A DNA stretch of 29,436 bases from CAYUPI01 sp964446585 (GCA_964446585.1 CAYUPI010000066.1:1-29436); one strand, 5' to 3'. Positions 1 to 9,177 are shown, counted from the stretch's first letter. The notes: generated by a model not told the origin, from the letters alone. Numbers and translations are program-made.

Positions 1-77
1 GGATGAGGAACCGTTCTCACGCCTCCATTATGGTGGTAGTGTCAAGATGCGCTCTTTGAGGTTTCCTTCGCCGGTTT

Positions 78-776
78 CTACTTTTTGCCAGCTAAGACCG
101 CTTCTATGCTTGCAACGACTGTCCGGGCGAGCGCCTCTGAACCTTCGTCCGTGAAGTGCACATTCTGCGGCCTCTGAATTTTTGACAACTGAGGCAAGGC
201 GAAGCCGTAGAGGTCGTCAATCGCCACGCTGTTATCGGCCATGATTCTCTTGGCGATTCCGTTGTAAAGGAAAGCGTCTTCGGGATGTCGAGCGACGCCC
301 TGAACATGCTCGGGCACAGGAGTTGTGGTGGCCCAAATCAATTTCGCTCCAGTTGCTCTCAATTTCGCGACAAGTTGTCGGAGATTTTTGTCATAGGCCT
401 CCGGCGACACCTGGCGTTGGCCATCGGGCATGATTTTCAGATCGTGTAATCCCCAATTGAAATGGATGACGTCCCATTTACCCTTGCCCAACCAGCCGTT
501 AAGTCTCGCCAGACCATTGGTCGTTGGTCCGCCATTTTCGGGGATGCGATGTACATTCGCCTTGCCTTTCAGAAGCATTCGAACGGGGAGGGTGTAGCCC
601 ATCGAGATCGAATCGCCGATCAGCAAGACTCGCGGAAGATTCGGAATGTCTGTGACTGTTTCGAAGGTTGGATCGGTCTGTTGGTTTGTTTTTGGCGCCG
701 AGGCTTGTTTTGGTTGCGCAAACCCCAAGAGAACAGATCCGCCGAACATCAGGCCGGCCAATATGGTGATTTTCAT
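78..776 (-). CDS. Exported SGNH/GDSL-family hydrolase
   Basis: This 232-residue protein has an N-terminal signal peptide (hydrophobic residues about 3-20) and should act in the periplasm or outside the cell as an esterase or acyl/acetyl hydrolase; the substrate cannot be told. The SGNH blocks are visible: I (LLIGDSIS) with nucleophile Ser56, II (NGGPTTNG, about 81-88), III as WGLHDL with His111 in place of the usual Asn of GxND, and V as NVHFT with His207. The Asp normally three residues before that His is Gln204, so the catalytic triad is atypical. ATG start at 776 with an AGGA-type ribosome site about nine bases upstream. It is divergent from the GMC oxidoreductase. Family assignment is firm; activity and substrate are inference. 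Confidence 0.85.
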   Translation of the reverse strand: MKITILAGLMFGGSVLLGFAQPKQASAPKTNQQTDPTFETVTDIPNLPRVLLIGDSISMGYTLPVRMLLKGKANVHRIPENGGPTTNGLARLNGWLGKGKWDVIHFNWGLHDLKIMPDGQRQVSPEAYDKNLRQLVAKLRATGAKLIWATTTPVPEHVQGVARHPEDAFLYNGIAKRIMADNSVAIDDLYGFALPQLSKIQRPQNVHFTDEGSEALARTVVASIEAVLAGKK

Positions 777-929
777 GTGTTAATTCCTGCTCCCACGAGC
801 TTCGCCTGTGTGAACACGTTGTTTAGTTCCCGCTTGCACGGCGGAAACACTTCACACTATTGATAGCCCGCGCGCACTAGACAAGATCCCTTCATTCTGT
901 GAGTTCTGTCCGTGTTCCTGCGCATTCCT

Positions 930-2780
930 ATGTCAGATACCTTCGATTTCATTGTGGTGGGCGGCGGGTCGGCCGGGGCGGTCATCGCGGCGCGTCTTTC
1001 CGAAGACCCGGCCTGCCGTGTGGCGCTCATCGAAGCGGGCGAGCGGCCTCCGGACGTCGAGCTGATGCCGGTGGCGTGCGCGACGATGCAGAAAAACCCC
1101 GCCACGGACTGGATGTTTACCGCGGATCCAGGGAAGGCCGGGCTTGGGCTCAATGGACGACGGATGCCTGTGCCCCGGGGCAAGATGCTGGGCGGTTCCT
1201 CGGGGCTCAATTATATGGCCTATGTGCGCGGTCATCCAGGCGACTTCGACTCCTGGTCGAAGACGGGCGCCACCGGCTGGAGTTACTCCGAGGTGCTGCC
1301 GTATTTTCGGAAAAGCGAGGGGCTTGAGCCGAGCGACGAAATCGTGATCGATGGGCCGGCGCACAATCAAGCCGGACCCATGGGTGTTTCGGTGCGTTCG
1401 CCCGTACTTCCATGTGCCCGCGAATTTGTCGAGGCGGCCGAGGCGGCGGGTATTCCGCGTGGCGACTATAACGGACGCGACCGGGGCAGGGCGGCAGGCG
1501 TGGTGTCGCTTTTGCAGACGAGCACCCGTCTGGGCAAACGGTCGAGCACGTATCGCGCGTTCCTGCAGGGCGAAGTGGAACGACGGCCGAACCTCAAAAT
1601 CATTACGGGAGCGAGGGCCACGCGCGTGCTGCTCGATGCTTCGTCGGGACCGATCGAGGCGAAGGGCATCGAGTATCTCAATGTGACCGGGGAGCTCACC
1701 ACCGCCCTAGCCAGCGAGGAAGTAATCCTGAGCGCTGGCGCAGTCGGTTCGCCGCACTTGCTGCTGCTGTCCGGTATTGGGCCGCGTCATGAGCTCGAAA
1801 AGATCCGAGTTCGTTCACTCGTCGATTCTCCCCACATCGGCAAGCACTTGAAGGACCACATTCAAGTGCCGCTGTTATTCGCTGCGCCCGGCGTCGGTGT
1901 TTCGATGCGTGAAGTTCTGCTATCGATGGGTCCGGACGCGCTACGCCACCCAAGAGGACCTCTGCCGGCCGATCCTCGGGACGACGGGAAAATGCCGGCC
2001 GAGCTTCAGGTGCTGAAGCAGGAAGCTGAACGGCGCTTCGCCGAATGGGCAATCTCTGGGCGCGGCCTGGCGTCCTCCTCCCTCTACGACGCCTGCGCTT
2101 GGTTTTCGACCGGCCTCGGCGACCACCACAGTCACGACGCGCAGCTTGGCTACTTCGCCTGTGGAGGCTCGGTGGAGACGTTTGCCTCGCTGAACATCGA
2201 TCCGGCGTTGTATTTTGACGACCCATCACGGCGCTTGGCCCCGGACGCTGAAAGCATCATTGTGCTCGCCAATCCCGTGCTGCCGCGCAGCGAAGGCGAG
2301 CTCGTCCTGGAAAATGCCGATCCTGCCGCGCAACCGGCCATTTACATGAACTATTTCGCTGACGCTTATGACATGAAAGTGATGCTCACCGTGATGCGCC
2401 GGGCGCTGGAAGTCGTGGCGCACTGGCCGGCACGCCGCAAGCTCGGGCCCCTAATGGTCCCGCCGTTCCTCGCGCGCAAGCACGGGCACCAGTCGGGCGC
2501 GGCTCCGAGCGAGGCCCTGCTGGAGGATCTCGCGCTTCATTTTTCTGTGACCGTATATCATCTGACGTCCACCTGCCGGATCGGCAGCGTCGTCGATCCA
2601 CGACTCCGAGTAGTGGGCGTCGGAAAACTCCGCGTGGCGGATGCGAGCGTGATGCCGGACATCATCAGCGGTAACACGAATGCGGCGTCGATCATGATTG
2701 GGGAAAAGGCGGCGGAAATGGTGGCTGCCGACCACGGCGTGAAACTCGCCGAATTCGTGGGCGAGCGTCCTGTCGGCTGA
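930..2780 (+). CDS. GMC-family FAD-dependent oxidoreductase (choline/glucose dehydrogenase-like)
   Basis: FAD-dependent oxidoreductase of about 616 residues that oxidises an alcohol or sugar; the exact substrate is unknown. The N-terminal Rossmann motif is GGGSAG at residues 11-16 (start at 930), followed by LIEAG. GMC signature 1 is present (PRGKMLGGSSGLNYM, then YVRGHPGDFDSW), as is signature 2 (GAVGSPHLLLLSGIG). The C-terminus has VYHLTSTCRIG with the catalytic-type His and the closing SGNTNAASIMIGEKAAE motif. The ATG at 930 is preferred because it places MSDTFDFIVVGGG in the usual position; a GTG at 912 would add six residues. No gamma subunit or cytochrome partner is adjacent, so the electron acceptor is unknown. 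Confidence 0.9.
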   Translation: MSDTFDFIVVGGGSAGAVIAARLSEDPACRVALIEAGERPPDVELMPVACATMQKNPATDWMFTADPGKAGLGLNGRRMPVPRGKMLGGSSGLNYMAYVRGHPGDFDSWSKTGATGWSYSEVLPYFRKSEGLEPSDEIVIDGPAHNQAGPMGVSVRSPVLPCAREFVEAAEAAGIPRGDYNGRDRGRAAGVVSLLQTSTRLGKRSSTYRAFLQGEVERRPNLKIITGARATRVLLDASSGPIEAKGIEYLNVTGELTTALASEEVILSAGAVGSPHLLLLSGIGPRHELEKIRVRSLVDSPHIGKHLKDHIQVPLLFAAPGVGVSMREVLLSMGPDALRHPRGPLPADPRDDGKMPAELQVLKQEAERRFAEWAISGRGLASSSLYDACAWFSTGLGDHHSHDAQLGYFACGGSVETFASLNIDPALYFDDPSRRLAPDAESIIVLANPVLPRSEGELVLENADPAAQPAIYMNYFADAYDMKVMLTVMRRALEVVAHWPARRKLGPLMVPPFLARKHGHQSGAAPSEALLEDLALHFSVTVYHLTSTCRIGSVVDPRLRVVGVGKLRVADASVMPDIISGNTNAASIMIGEKAAEMVAADHGVKLAEFVGERPVG

Positions 2781-2898
2781 CAAAAAGAGCCGTAGCCGCC
2801 GACGTGAGGAGAATCTGAACAAATGCTGTGGAGACTGCTACTCGCTCGAGTGGCGGCACTCAGTTGGGGAGCTTCGCCGAAGATCAGAGGCTCCTTAC

Positions 2899-3038
2899 GG
2901 GCGTGTTGCCCAAAGACCAACACTTGGGAAAAGGGCAACTCGCGGTCCGACGGTTGTGCCGAAATTCGAGAGAAATAAGCAGCTCGACCTTTGCTGCGGC
3001 CGGGGACGGCCGCACTCCGGCGTTCGGGCAACACGCCC
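2899..3038. repeat. 13-bp perfect inverted repeat in the dapL leader
   Basis: GGGCGTGTTGCCC at 2899-2911 is the exact reverse complement of GGGCAACACGCCC at 3026-3038. The arms are 114 nt apart, so they could close a large RNA domain in the leader of dapL or be remnants of a palindromic element. Confidence 0.6.
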
Positions 3039-3106
3039 TTACGTCGTTTCCTACGCGCCCTTGCCTCTTCTCGGCAATTGGGCTACTGTCAGCTCCTGAA
3101 ACGAGG

Positions 3107-3142
3107 CCCGTTCATGCCTATCGGCATGTTGACGGGCTTTTT
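3107..3142 (+). terminator. Terminator/attenuator-like hairpin just upstream of dapL
   Basis: CCCGT (3107-3111) and CATGCC (3113-3118) pair with GGCATG (3123-3128) and ACGGG (3132-3136) around a TATC loop. The stem is followed by CTTTTT (3137-3142), the form of an intrinsic terminator. It ends six bases before the dapL ATG, so it would act on dapL (attenuation or start occlusion) rather than end the upstream oxidoreductase gene 330 nt away. No known riboswitch aptamer was recognised. Confidence 0.5.
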
Positions 3143-3148
3143 GATGTT

Positions 3149-4396
3149 ATGCCCGAAACCTACATCCAGAACCTTTTCGCGGACCGGATCGGCGGCAGCC
3201 AATACGGCAAGTCCGGAGCCATCTATAAATTCGAGAAAATCAAGCGCGCCAAACGCGCCGCGATGGCCAGCCATCCGGGAGAGGAAATTATCGACCTCGG
3301 GGTGGGTGAGCCGGATGAAATGGCATTCCCCGAAGTCGTGGACAAACTGTCCGTGGAAGCGCGAAAGGCGGAGAACCGTGGCTACGCGGACAACGGGGAT
3401 GCCGTCCTGAAAGAAGCGGCGGCGCGATACCTGGAGCGCGTGTGCGGAGTCAAAGGCATCAATCCGGAGACAGAAATCATCCACTCCATTGGCAGCAAGG
3501 CAGCGCTTACAATTCTACCGGCGACGCTGATCAATCCGGGCGAGTACACGCTCATGACAATTCCGGGTTACCCGGTATTCGGCACCCACGCGAAGTACTA
3601 CGGCGGGCTGGTCCACAATTTGCCGTTGAGTGAGAAAAATCAATTCCTGCCGGAGCTCGACACGATTCCGCCGCAGGTGCTGAGCAAGAGCAAGGTGCTG
3701 GTGCTCAATTATCCGAACAATCCCACCGGCGCAAGCGCGACCGCGGAATTCTTCGCGAAAGTGGTCGAGTTCGCCCGGCGACACAACATCGTGGTCATCC
3801 ACGACGCTGCCTATGCCGCGCTGGTGTTCGAGGGCAGGCCGCTGAGTTTTCTGGCCACACCCGGCGCGAAAGAAGTGGGCCTGGAACTGCACTCGGCGAG
3901 CAAGAGCTTCAACATGACCGGGTGGCGCTGCGGATTCGTCGCCGGCAACGAATTGCTCGTGCGCGCCTATGGCGATGTGAAGGACAACAGCGACTCGGGC
4001 CAGTTCCTGGCGATTCAACACGCTGCGGCGCACGGGTTCGATCATCCGGAGATAACGGAGAAGATCGCCGCCAAATATTCGCGCCGGATGGATGCGCTCG
4101 TGGAAGTGCTGCGTCGAGCCGGGTTCAAGGCCAGCAAACCGAAGGGCTCGTTCTTTCTCTATGTCCAGGCCCCGAAAGTGGCGGTGCGAACCAATGGCGA
4201 GCGCGTTTCGTTCCGGAACGCTGAAGAAGTCTCACAGTGGCTAATCGCGGAAAAGCTGATTTCCACCGTGCCCTGGGATGACGCCGGAGCTTATCTGAGG
4301 TTCAGTGTGACCTTCGTCGCGAAGAACCAGGCCGACGAACCGCGCATCCTGGAACAGGTCGCCGCGCGGCTGCGCGATGTGAAGTTTGAGTTCTAA
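3149..4396 (+). CDS. dapL: LL-diaminopimelate aminotransferase (class I/II PLP aminotransferase)
   Basis: A 415-residue fold-type I PLP enzyme. DapL converts tetrahydrodipicolinate plus glutamate to LL-diaminopimelate in one step for lysine and peptidoglycan synthesis. Visible features: the N-terminal IIDLGVGEPDEMAFP segment, GSKAALTILP, NYPNNPTGA, and the PLP-lysine motif SASKSFNMTGWRCGF with Lys252. The length matches the DapL family. The frame is open back to 2828, but homology-like sequence starts at MPETYIQNLF, so the ATG at 3149 is chosen. The stop codon overlaps that of the convergent gene (4393). A different class I aminotransferase specificity is possible; the DapL call rests on the overall sequence pattern. 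Confidence 0.8.
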   Translation: MPETYIQNLFADRIGGSQYGKSGAIYKFEKIKRAKRAAMASHPGEEIIDLGVGEPDEMAFPEVVDKLSVEARKAENRGYADNGDAVLKEAAARYLERVCGVKGINPETEIIHSIGSKAALTILPATLINPGEYTLMTIPGYPVFGTHAKYYGGLVHNLPLSEKNQFLPELDTIPPQVLSKSKVLVLNYPNNPTGASATAEFFAKVVEFARRHNIVVIHDAAYAALVFEGRPLSFLATPGAKEVGLELHSASKSFNMTGWRCGFVAGNELLVRAYGDVKDNSDSGQFLAIQHAAAHGFDHPEITEKIAAKYSRRMDALVEVLRRAGFKASKPKGSFFLYVQAPKVAVRTNGERVSFRNAEEVSQWLIAEKLISTVPWDDAGAYLRFSVTFVAKNQADEPRILEQVAARLRDVKFEF

Positions 4397-6804
4397 TCCG
4401 CACTCATCAGATGCAGCAGCGAGCTGCGGACGGTGAGGGCGAGCAGATCATTGATGACGTCGAACACGATGAACTTTCGCACCTGGCCCCAGATTTCGGT
4501 TTCGTAGGCGGTTCCGATGTGCAGGAGCAGAGAATCCAGCATTTCGCGCGTATCCTCCCGAGCCAGGATGCGTTCGAACCCGCGCGTGATCGCGGGAAAC
4601 GACACATGCGCAATATTGGTGTGTTCCATGACGGATTCAAAGGCGAGCCGGAGAAGCACGCGCATTTCTTCAGAGGACAGCCCAGCCTCTCCCGGCGTTG
4701 CTCGATTCGTCGCGCGGCGCGAGATGAGCAAGTAGAGCGCACGAAATCGAATTTTCTGCGCTGGCGGTTCCAGCCAGGGCTCTGGACGCAACAGGCTCAG
4801 CACAGTGCGTGCAGGGTCAGCGTCCCGCCCCCGAGGGGTCAGCCGCTGGAGCAGGGGCGTTCCCACGATGCGCTCATCTTCCCACCAGCCCTGGATTTCT
4901 TCCAGCTTGCGGCGGGACTCTCGAGCCATCCGCAGGTCGAAGTCGCGAACCAGGCGCAGTTCCGGATGAAGATAGCTGTAGGTGAGAGGTGTCAGGACTG
5001 CTTTGCGCAAGCGCAACGGCAATGGGACCAAATCCGGAAGGACGAGCCGCACTTCGAGCTTGCCGTTGTGTCGCTCCAAGGCCATGCGCAGGCACAGCTC
5101 CCAACAACCCTCGATCTTTGGCAGGTGTTCGTGCAGATTCATCCCTGCCAGCAGTGAAACCGCGGCGGTGTGCGAGATTTCCCGATTCAGCAAAGGCGTC
5201 AGGCCGTATCGACTGGCGATGCCGTAAAGAAAATCATAGAGGGGAACGCTTAGCCGGGCTTTCCTGCGGGCGGACCAGTCCGAGAATTGTTTCAGGGTGC
5301 ACTGCCAGAGCACCTGATCCTCCTGGTGGCAGATGACGCCGAGGCCGTTTTCATGGAGCGCGTAGGCGTATGCGCTCCGCAACAGCGCGCGGCCGCGCGG
5401 CCCTTTCCATTTGCCATGTTCCTGCTCCAGTTCCCAGGGCTTGAGCTGTGTGCAGCCCCAGCCAAAATGCTGCGGTGCGACTCGATGCAGCGCGGTGAAA
5501 GCCGAGACGCCGAAGCGGGACAGAATCTGAGGAGAGACTTCGTCAAAATGTCGCGCCCAGCAACGAAATGTCCGGGCCGTCTCATAATCAAATTCGGCGC
5601 CGTTTCGAAACAGCCGCGGCTCCGAGGCGCGAACACGTTCCAGGACCGTCCGTGCCGCGCGATCCAGCACTTCCCAAATGGCCTGGCGGCTGTCGTGGCA
5701 AATCCGCTGTGGCCATGCCGAGACTTTGCCCAGTACTTCCGGCGGCAGATTGCCCTGACCGATGAGGTCGAGACAGCGGGCCAGCACCGCCCGCCAGTCA
5801 ATCAACCCGCTATCGCGCATGAGGGAGGGCGCCACTCGAACCCCGAGGGAAAGAAATGCATCTTCCCAATCCGTGCGTGCGAACGCGCCAATGTTCCAGT
5901 GGGGCACGCCCCCCACGAAAGTCACAAGCCGCAAACCGTGCTTTATTTGCCAGAGCGCGGCGGTGATGAGCAGTTCGACGGCACGCTCGTCGCTCAGTTC
6001 CTGTCGTAGCGTCAGTTTCCAGGGCCGCACAGGAGGATCGTCGCCCCGCGTAATGCCAGGGAAAGCAACCTCCGCCACGGCGCTGGAACGGATAAGCCGG
6101 AAGCCCGTGCTCCGCAGCAGGTGCCGCAAGTCCGCATTTTCGATATCGGCGCAAGTGCGCAACCCAAACTTTTCGCACAGCAAATACCGCAGGTACGTTG
6201 GAGCGCGGCGCTCGAAGAGGGATTGCTTGGCCAGAGAAAGCGATGCGAGGGCGGATGGAGGAGAAGTGTGAGATAGCGGGCAGAGAAGGGCTTTCGGGTA
6301 TGAGGCAAGAAAGCCTTCCGCCTCGGGACGCACAGAATGCCAGGCCGCGAGTATCAGCAGCGTGTCGTAGTCCGGATCCGCCTGAACATTGGGAACGCTC
6401 GCAATGGCGGCGGCGAGGCGAAAGACCTTCTCAAAGTGCGGGATCTCCGGTTCTGGCGAGCTCGACTGCTGTCCGCGCAAGGTACGGAATTCCGCCTCTG
6501 CAAAAGGAAAGCGCCCGGAGATGACGCGCGCCTTTTCGAGAAGCAGGTCATCGAAATCAGGCAACTGAATGCGAGCCCGGGCTTCTTCGGGGTCGAGAGA
6601 GAGCGACGAAGGCACCGGCCAACCGTACACTCCGCGACGAGGTGCCGGGATGGTGGAAGCAGGAAGCCCTGGCGAATTCGCTAGAGGCTCGTTCGCCGCG
6701 AGGACCGGTCGCTTCATCGCGCCCGCATCAATCTCCGCAAATAGGAGCTGCTCAGAGTCAAGGCTCGCCTCTTGCACTTGAGCAGATTCGGTCCTCACGG
6801 CCAT
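4393..6804 (-). CDS. Large uncharacterised protein (about 803 aa)
   Basis: I do not recognise this family. It is soluble-looking, with no signal peptide or clear membrane segments. The N-terminal ~60 residues are low-complexity and Ala/Pro/Glu-rich. The remainder is rich in Arg, Leu and Trp, with mostly helical-looking segments and no visible P-loop, DDE, zinc-finger or protease motif. An ATG at 6804 (803 aa) is preferred over a GTG at 6828 (811 aa); neither has a strong ribosome site. Its stop overlaps the dapL stop, with the two genes converging. It lies about 420 nt downstream of galM on the same strand but separated by a hairpin, so it need not be part of the sugar operon. The length and steady coding pattern argue that it is a real gene. 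Confidence 0.75.
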   Translation of the reverse strand: MAVRTESAQVQEASLDSEQLLFAEIDAGAMKRPVLAANEPLANSPGLPASTIPAPRRGVYGWPVPSSLSLDPEEARARIQLPDFDDLLLEKARVISGRFPFAEAEFRTLRGQQSSSPEPEIPHFEKVFRLAAAIASVPNVQADPDYDTLLILAAWHSVRPEAEGFLASYPKALLCPLSHTSPPSALASLSLAKQSLFERRAPTYLRYLLCEKFGLRTCADIENADLRHLLRSTGFRLIRSSAVAEVAFPGITRGDDPPVRPWKLTLRQELSDERAVELLITAALWQIKHGLRLVTFVGGVPHWNIGAFARTDWEDAFLSLGVRVAPSLMRDSGLIDWRAVLARCLDLIGQGNLPPEVLGKVSAWPQRICHDSRQAIWEVLDRAARTVLERVRASEPRLFRNGAEFDYETARTFRCWARHFDEVSPQILSRFGVSAFTALHRVAPQHFGWGCTQLKPWELEQEHGKWKGPRGRALLRSAYAYALHENGLGVICHQEDQVLWQCTLKQFSDWSARRKARLSVPLYDFLYGIASRYGLTPLLNREISHTAAVSLLAGMNLHEHLPKIEGCWELCLRMALERHNGKLEVRLVLPDLVPLPLRLRKAVLTPLTYSYLHPELRLVRDFDLRMARESRRKLEEIQGWWEDERIVGTPLLQRLTPRGRDADPARTVLSLLRPEPWLEPPAQKIRFRALYLLISRRATNRATPGEAGLSSEEMRVLLRLAFESVMEHTNIAHVSFPAITRGFERILAREDTREMLDSLLLHIGTAYETEIWGQVRKFIVFDVINDLLALTVRSSLLHLMSAD

Positions 6805-7227
6805 GTTCGCTTCTAACAAGATCGTCACCCAAAGTCACTATTTTATTCAACTGCGCGCAACGTCCGCTCTCGGGTTTCGACGGGCTCTTGAACTAAAGCA
6901 GTATAACCCGCTGGCAGCGAAAGTCTAAGGTCAATTGGCTTGACTTTAGCCTTCGCTCAGGAGCTGCAGCCCTCCCGGTGAAGACCCGGGTTCATTTTCA
7001 GCCGGCCCCCGAATTGATCGCGAACGCGAGCTGTGGCAATCTCAGAGCGTTAGTTGTCATTCTGTTTCGTGGGTAGTGGGTTGGGGCGGCTTGGGAGACT
7101 AAGCCGCCCTTTCCCTGTAAATGGAGTGAGGGAGTGATGGAATGAAGGAGTGCCGATGTGACGCGGGCAAGAATTTACGGCGTCGGGCAAACGCGCCGAT
7201 AACCCGGCACTCAATTGTCCCGGCCGC
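6805..7227. other. Intergenic region with one strong hairpin
   Basis: This 423-nt gap between two minus-strand genes has no supported gene. An imperfect inverted repeat (GTCTAAGGTCA / TGACTTTAGCC, about 6929-6957) and the 9-bp stem at 7084-7109 are the only structures seen. The open frame at 7050-7526 on the minus strand is a shadow of galM plus intergenic sequence. Confidence 0.5.
7084..7109. repeat. 9-bp perfect stem-loop downstream of galM
   Basis: GGGCGGCTT (7084-7092) pairs perfectly with AAGCCGCCC (7101-7109) across an 8-nt loop. A short TTT follows on the plus strand. There is no U-run on the minus-strand transcript of galM, so it is more likely a palindromic repeat or mRNA 3' stabiliser than a classical terminator. 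Confidence 0.6.
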
Positions 7228-8373
7228 TCACTGGACTGCTGAGAGCCGGAAAATGATCGTGTTCCGATAAACTTCGCCCGGCCTGAGAACCGTCGATGGA
7301 AAACTCGGATGGTTGGGAGAATCGGGAAAGCGCTGGCACTCGAGGCAGAAACCGTTCCTGGCCTGGTAAACCCAGCCGCCTTTGCCCTTGATTGTGCCGT
7401 CCAAAAAGTTGCCGGTATAAAACTGCATGCCTGGCTCGGTGGTGAATACCTCGAGAACGCGGCCGGTCGTGGGATCAGTGACGCGGGCCGCGAGACCCGG
7501 TTCGCCTGACGGTTTGTTGAAGACAAAGTTGTGATCGTAGCCTTTGCCGAATTTTAGTTGCTCGTCATCCTGGTCGATGCGAGCTCCAATTGCCGTGGGC
7601 TTGCGAAAGTCGAAGGGCGTGCCCTCGACCGGCCGCAATTCGCCAGTCGGAATCATGGTGTTGTCCACTGGAGTGAATCGGTCCGCGGGTATCATGACCA
7701 CGTGATTCAGCACATCGCCCTTCTGGGCGAGATTAAAATAGGAATGCTGGGTCAGGTTCAGCACGGTCGGTTTGTCCGTCGTCGCCGTGTAATCGAGCTT
7801 CAACCCGCCGTCCTCAGTGAGGGTATAGAGGGCGGTGACGGCCAGATTGCCCGGGTAACCTTCCTCGCCGTCTTTGCTGAGATAGCGGAGCTGCAGCGCC
7901 GGCCCATCCGGCGTGGCGCGGATGCTGGGTTGCCAGACGGCTTTGTCGAAACCTTTGAGGCCGCCATGCAGCGAGTTCGGACCGTTATTAACGGCCAGGT
8001 GGTATTCCTTTCCGTCGAGCGTGAACTTGCCTCCGGCGATGCGGTTGCCATAGCGCCCGACCAGACAGCCGAAAAACGGATTGTTCTTGAGGTAATCCTC
8101 GAGGTTGTCATAGCCGAGAACCACGTCGCCCATTTTCCCACGGCGATCCGGCCCTTTGAAGGAGACGATGATGCCGCCGTAGTTGCAAATGCGCGCCTCA
8201 AGCCCCTTGCTGTTCCGCAACGTGAACAGATCCACCGGCGTGCCGTCCTGGGTCCGGCCAAAAGGCGTTCGGCTGATTTGCGGGCGGGAGGGAGCAGGTG
8301 AGGCGCAGCCCAGGAGACAGACGGCACAGGCGCCAGCGGACAGGAACGCGAGCCAGAGGTTGATGCTTTGCAT
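7228..8373 (-). CDS. galM: Aldose 1-epimerase (mutarotase), predicted lipoprotein
   Basis: A 381-residue protein that interconverts alpha and beta anomers of aldoses. The start at 8373 is chosen because it gives a classic lipoprotein signal peptide with lipobox LLGC (Cys23); a GTG at 8433 would bury it and overlap araD. Family motifs: NNGPNSLHGGLKGFDKAVW, LTQHSYFNLA (His acid), DHNFVF, EPGMQFYTGNFLDG and CLECQRFPDSPNHP (Glu base). It begins 28 nt after the araD stop on the same strand, so it is probably cotranscribed with araD and araB. Membrane anchoring puts the activity outside the cytoplasm, where it could prepare sugar anomers for uptake. Confidence 0.92.
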   Translation of the reverse strand: MQSINLWLAFLSAGACAVCLLGCASPAPSRPQISRTPFGRTQDGTPVDLFTLRNSKGLEARICNYGGIIVSFKGPDRRGKMGDVVLGYDNLEDYLKNNPFFGCLVGRYGNRIAGGKFTLDGKEYHLAVNNGPNSLHGGLKGFDKAVWQPSIRATPDGPALQLRYLSKDGEEGYPGNLAVTALYTLTEDGGLKLDYTATTDKPTVLNLTQHSYFNLAQKGDVLNHVVMIPADRFTPVDNTMIPTGELRPVEGTPFDFRKPTAIGARIDQDDEQLKFGKGYDHNFVFNKPSGEPGLAARVTDPTTGRVLEVFTTEPGMQFYTGNFLDGTIKGKGGWVYQARNGFCLECQRFPDSPNHPSFPSTVLRPGEVYRNTIIFRLSAVQ

Positions 8374-8401
8374 GATACGCTGCGGAGTTGAGTTTTCGTG
8401 T

Positions 8402-9124
8402 TTAATGACTTGCAATTCGGCGCCCTCGAGCACCTTGTCCGTACGAGGCGCTCGGACCGTGTTTGCGAAAAAAATGCTGGTCCAGTAATACCCTCCGCAT
8501 CGGCTTCACGGAAGGGAGAATTCGGAGCGTGTCAGCAGCCAGCCGAGCCAGGTGCTCCAGCACAACCGCATGATGAACTGCCTCGGCGGGAGTTTTGCCC
8601 CAAGCGAATGGACCGTGGCTGGAAACCAACACGGCCGGACAGGCCAACGGGTCCTGATGCGCGAAGGCCTCCACGATCACGCGGCCGGTATTGCTCTCGT
8701 AATGCTGCTGGATCTCTCGTGGCCGCAGCAATCTGGTGCACGGCACTTGACCGTGAAAATAATCGGCATGGGTGGTCCCCAACGCGGGGAGGGGCCGGCC
8801 GCTCTGAGCCCACGCAGTGGCCGCCGGGCTATGGGTGTGCGCGATGCCTCCGATCTCCTGGAAGGAGCGGTAAATCTCCAGATGCGTCGGGGTATCCGAG
8901 CTCGGCTTGAGCTTTCCTTCTACTACCCGCCCTGAGTCGAGCGCAACCACGACCATGTGCTCGGGCTTGAGGCGTCCATACGGAACGCCCGATGGCTTGA
9001 TGATCATCAGACCTCGCCATCGGTCAATGCCGCTGGCATTGCCCCACGTTTGAATGACCAGACCCTCTTTGACCAGAGCCAGGTTCGCTCTCCAGACCTC
9101 GCGTTTGAGTTGCCGAAGTGTCAT
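8402..9124 (-). CDS. araD: L-ribulose-5-phosphate 4-epimerase
   Basis: A 240-residue class II aldolase-fold, zinc-dependent epimerase that converts L-ribulose 5-phosphate to D-xylulose 5-phosphate, the last dedicated step of arabinose catabolism. Motifs seen: TWGNASG, KPSGV, SSDTPTHLEIYR with Asp77, AHTHS with zinc ligands His96 and His98, GTTHADYFHG, and SSHGPFAWG carrying the third His. These are one residue offset from E. coli AraD Asp76/His95/His97, as I recall them. It ends with the family-typical RKHGPSASYGQ followed by a ten-residue basic tail. Start ATG at 9124. It lies between araB (123 nt upstream) and galM (28 nt downstream). Confidence 0.93.
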   Translation of the reverse strand: MTLRQLKREVWRANLALVKEGLVIQTWGNASGIDRWRGLMIIKPSGVPYGRLKPEHMVVVALDSGRVVEGKLKPSSDTPTHLEIYRSFQEIGGIAHTHSPAATAWAQSGRPLPALGTTHADYFHGQVPCTRLLRPREIQQHYESNTGRVIVEAFAHQDPLACPAVLVSSHGPFAWGKTPAEAVHHAVVLEHLARLAADTLRILPSVKPMRRVLLDQHFFRKHGPSASYGQGARGRRIASH

Positions 9125-9142
9125 GACCGAGTCATTCAGATT

Positions 9143-9177
9143 AATGACGAATGACGAATGACGGATGTCGAATGAAG
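9143..9177. repeat. Short 7-bp tandem repeat between araB and araD
   Basis: AATGACG occurs three times without a break (9143-9163), followed by two degenerate copies (GATGTCG, AATGAAG) to 9177. It sits between the araB stop and the araD start on the same predicted transcript. Confidence 0.65.

Larger units (their letters stand above)
2781..3148 (+). other. Gene-free leader region upstream of dapL
   Basis: This 368-nt stretch has no convincing gene. It holds a 13-bp inverted repeat with a 114-nt spacer and, at its end, a terminator-like hairpin a few bases from the dapL start. An open frame in phase with dapL runs back to 2828, but it shows no family resemblance and is treated as untranslated leader. 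Near the start (about 2790-2812) is a motif, GTAGCCGCCGACGTGAGGAG, which I suspect is a dispersed repeat in this group (memory only). Confidence 0.5.

Noticed and set aside
2828..3148. N-terminal extension of dapL (open frame back to 2828)
   Set aside because: The extra 107 residues do not resemble aminotransferases, contain the inverted repeat and terminator-like hairpin, and would make the protein about 100 residues longer than the family.
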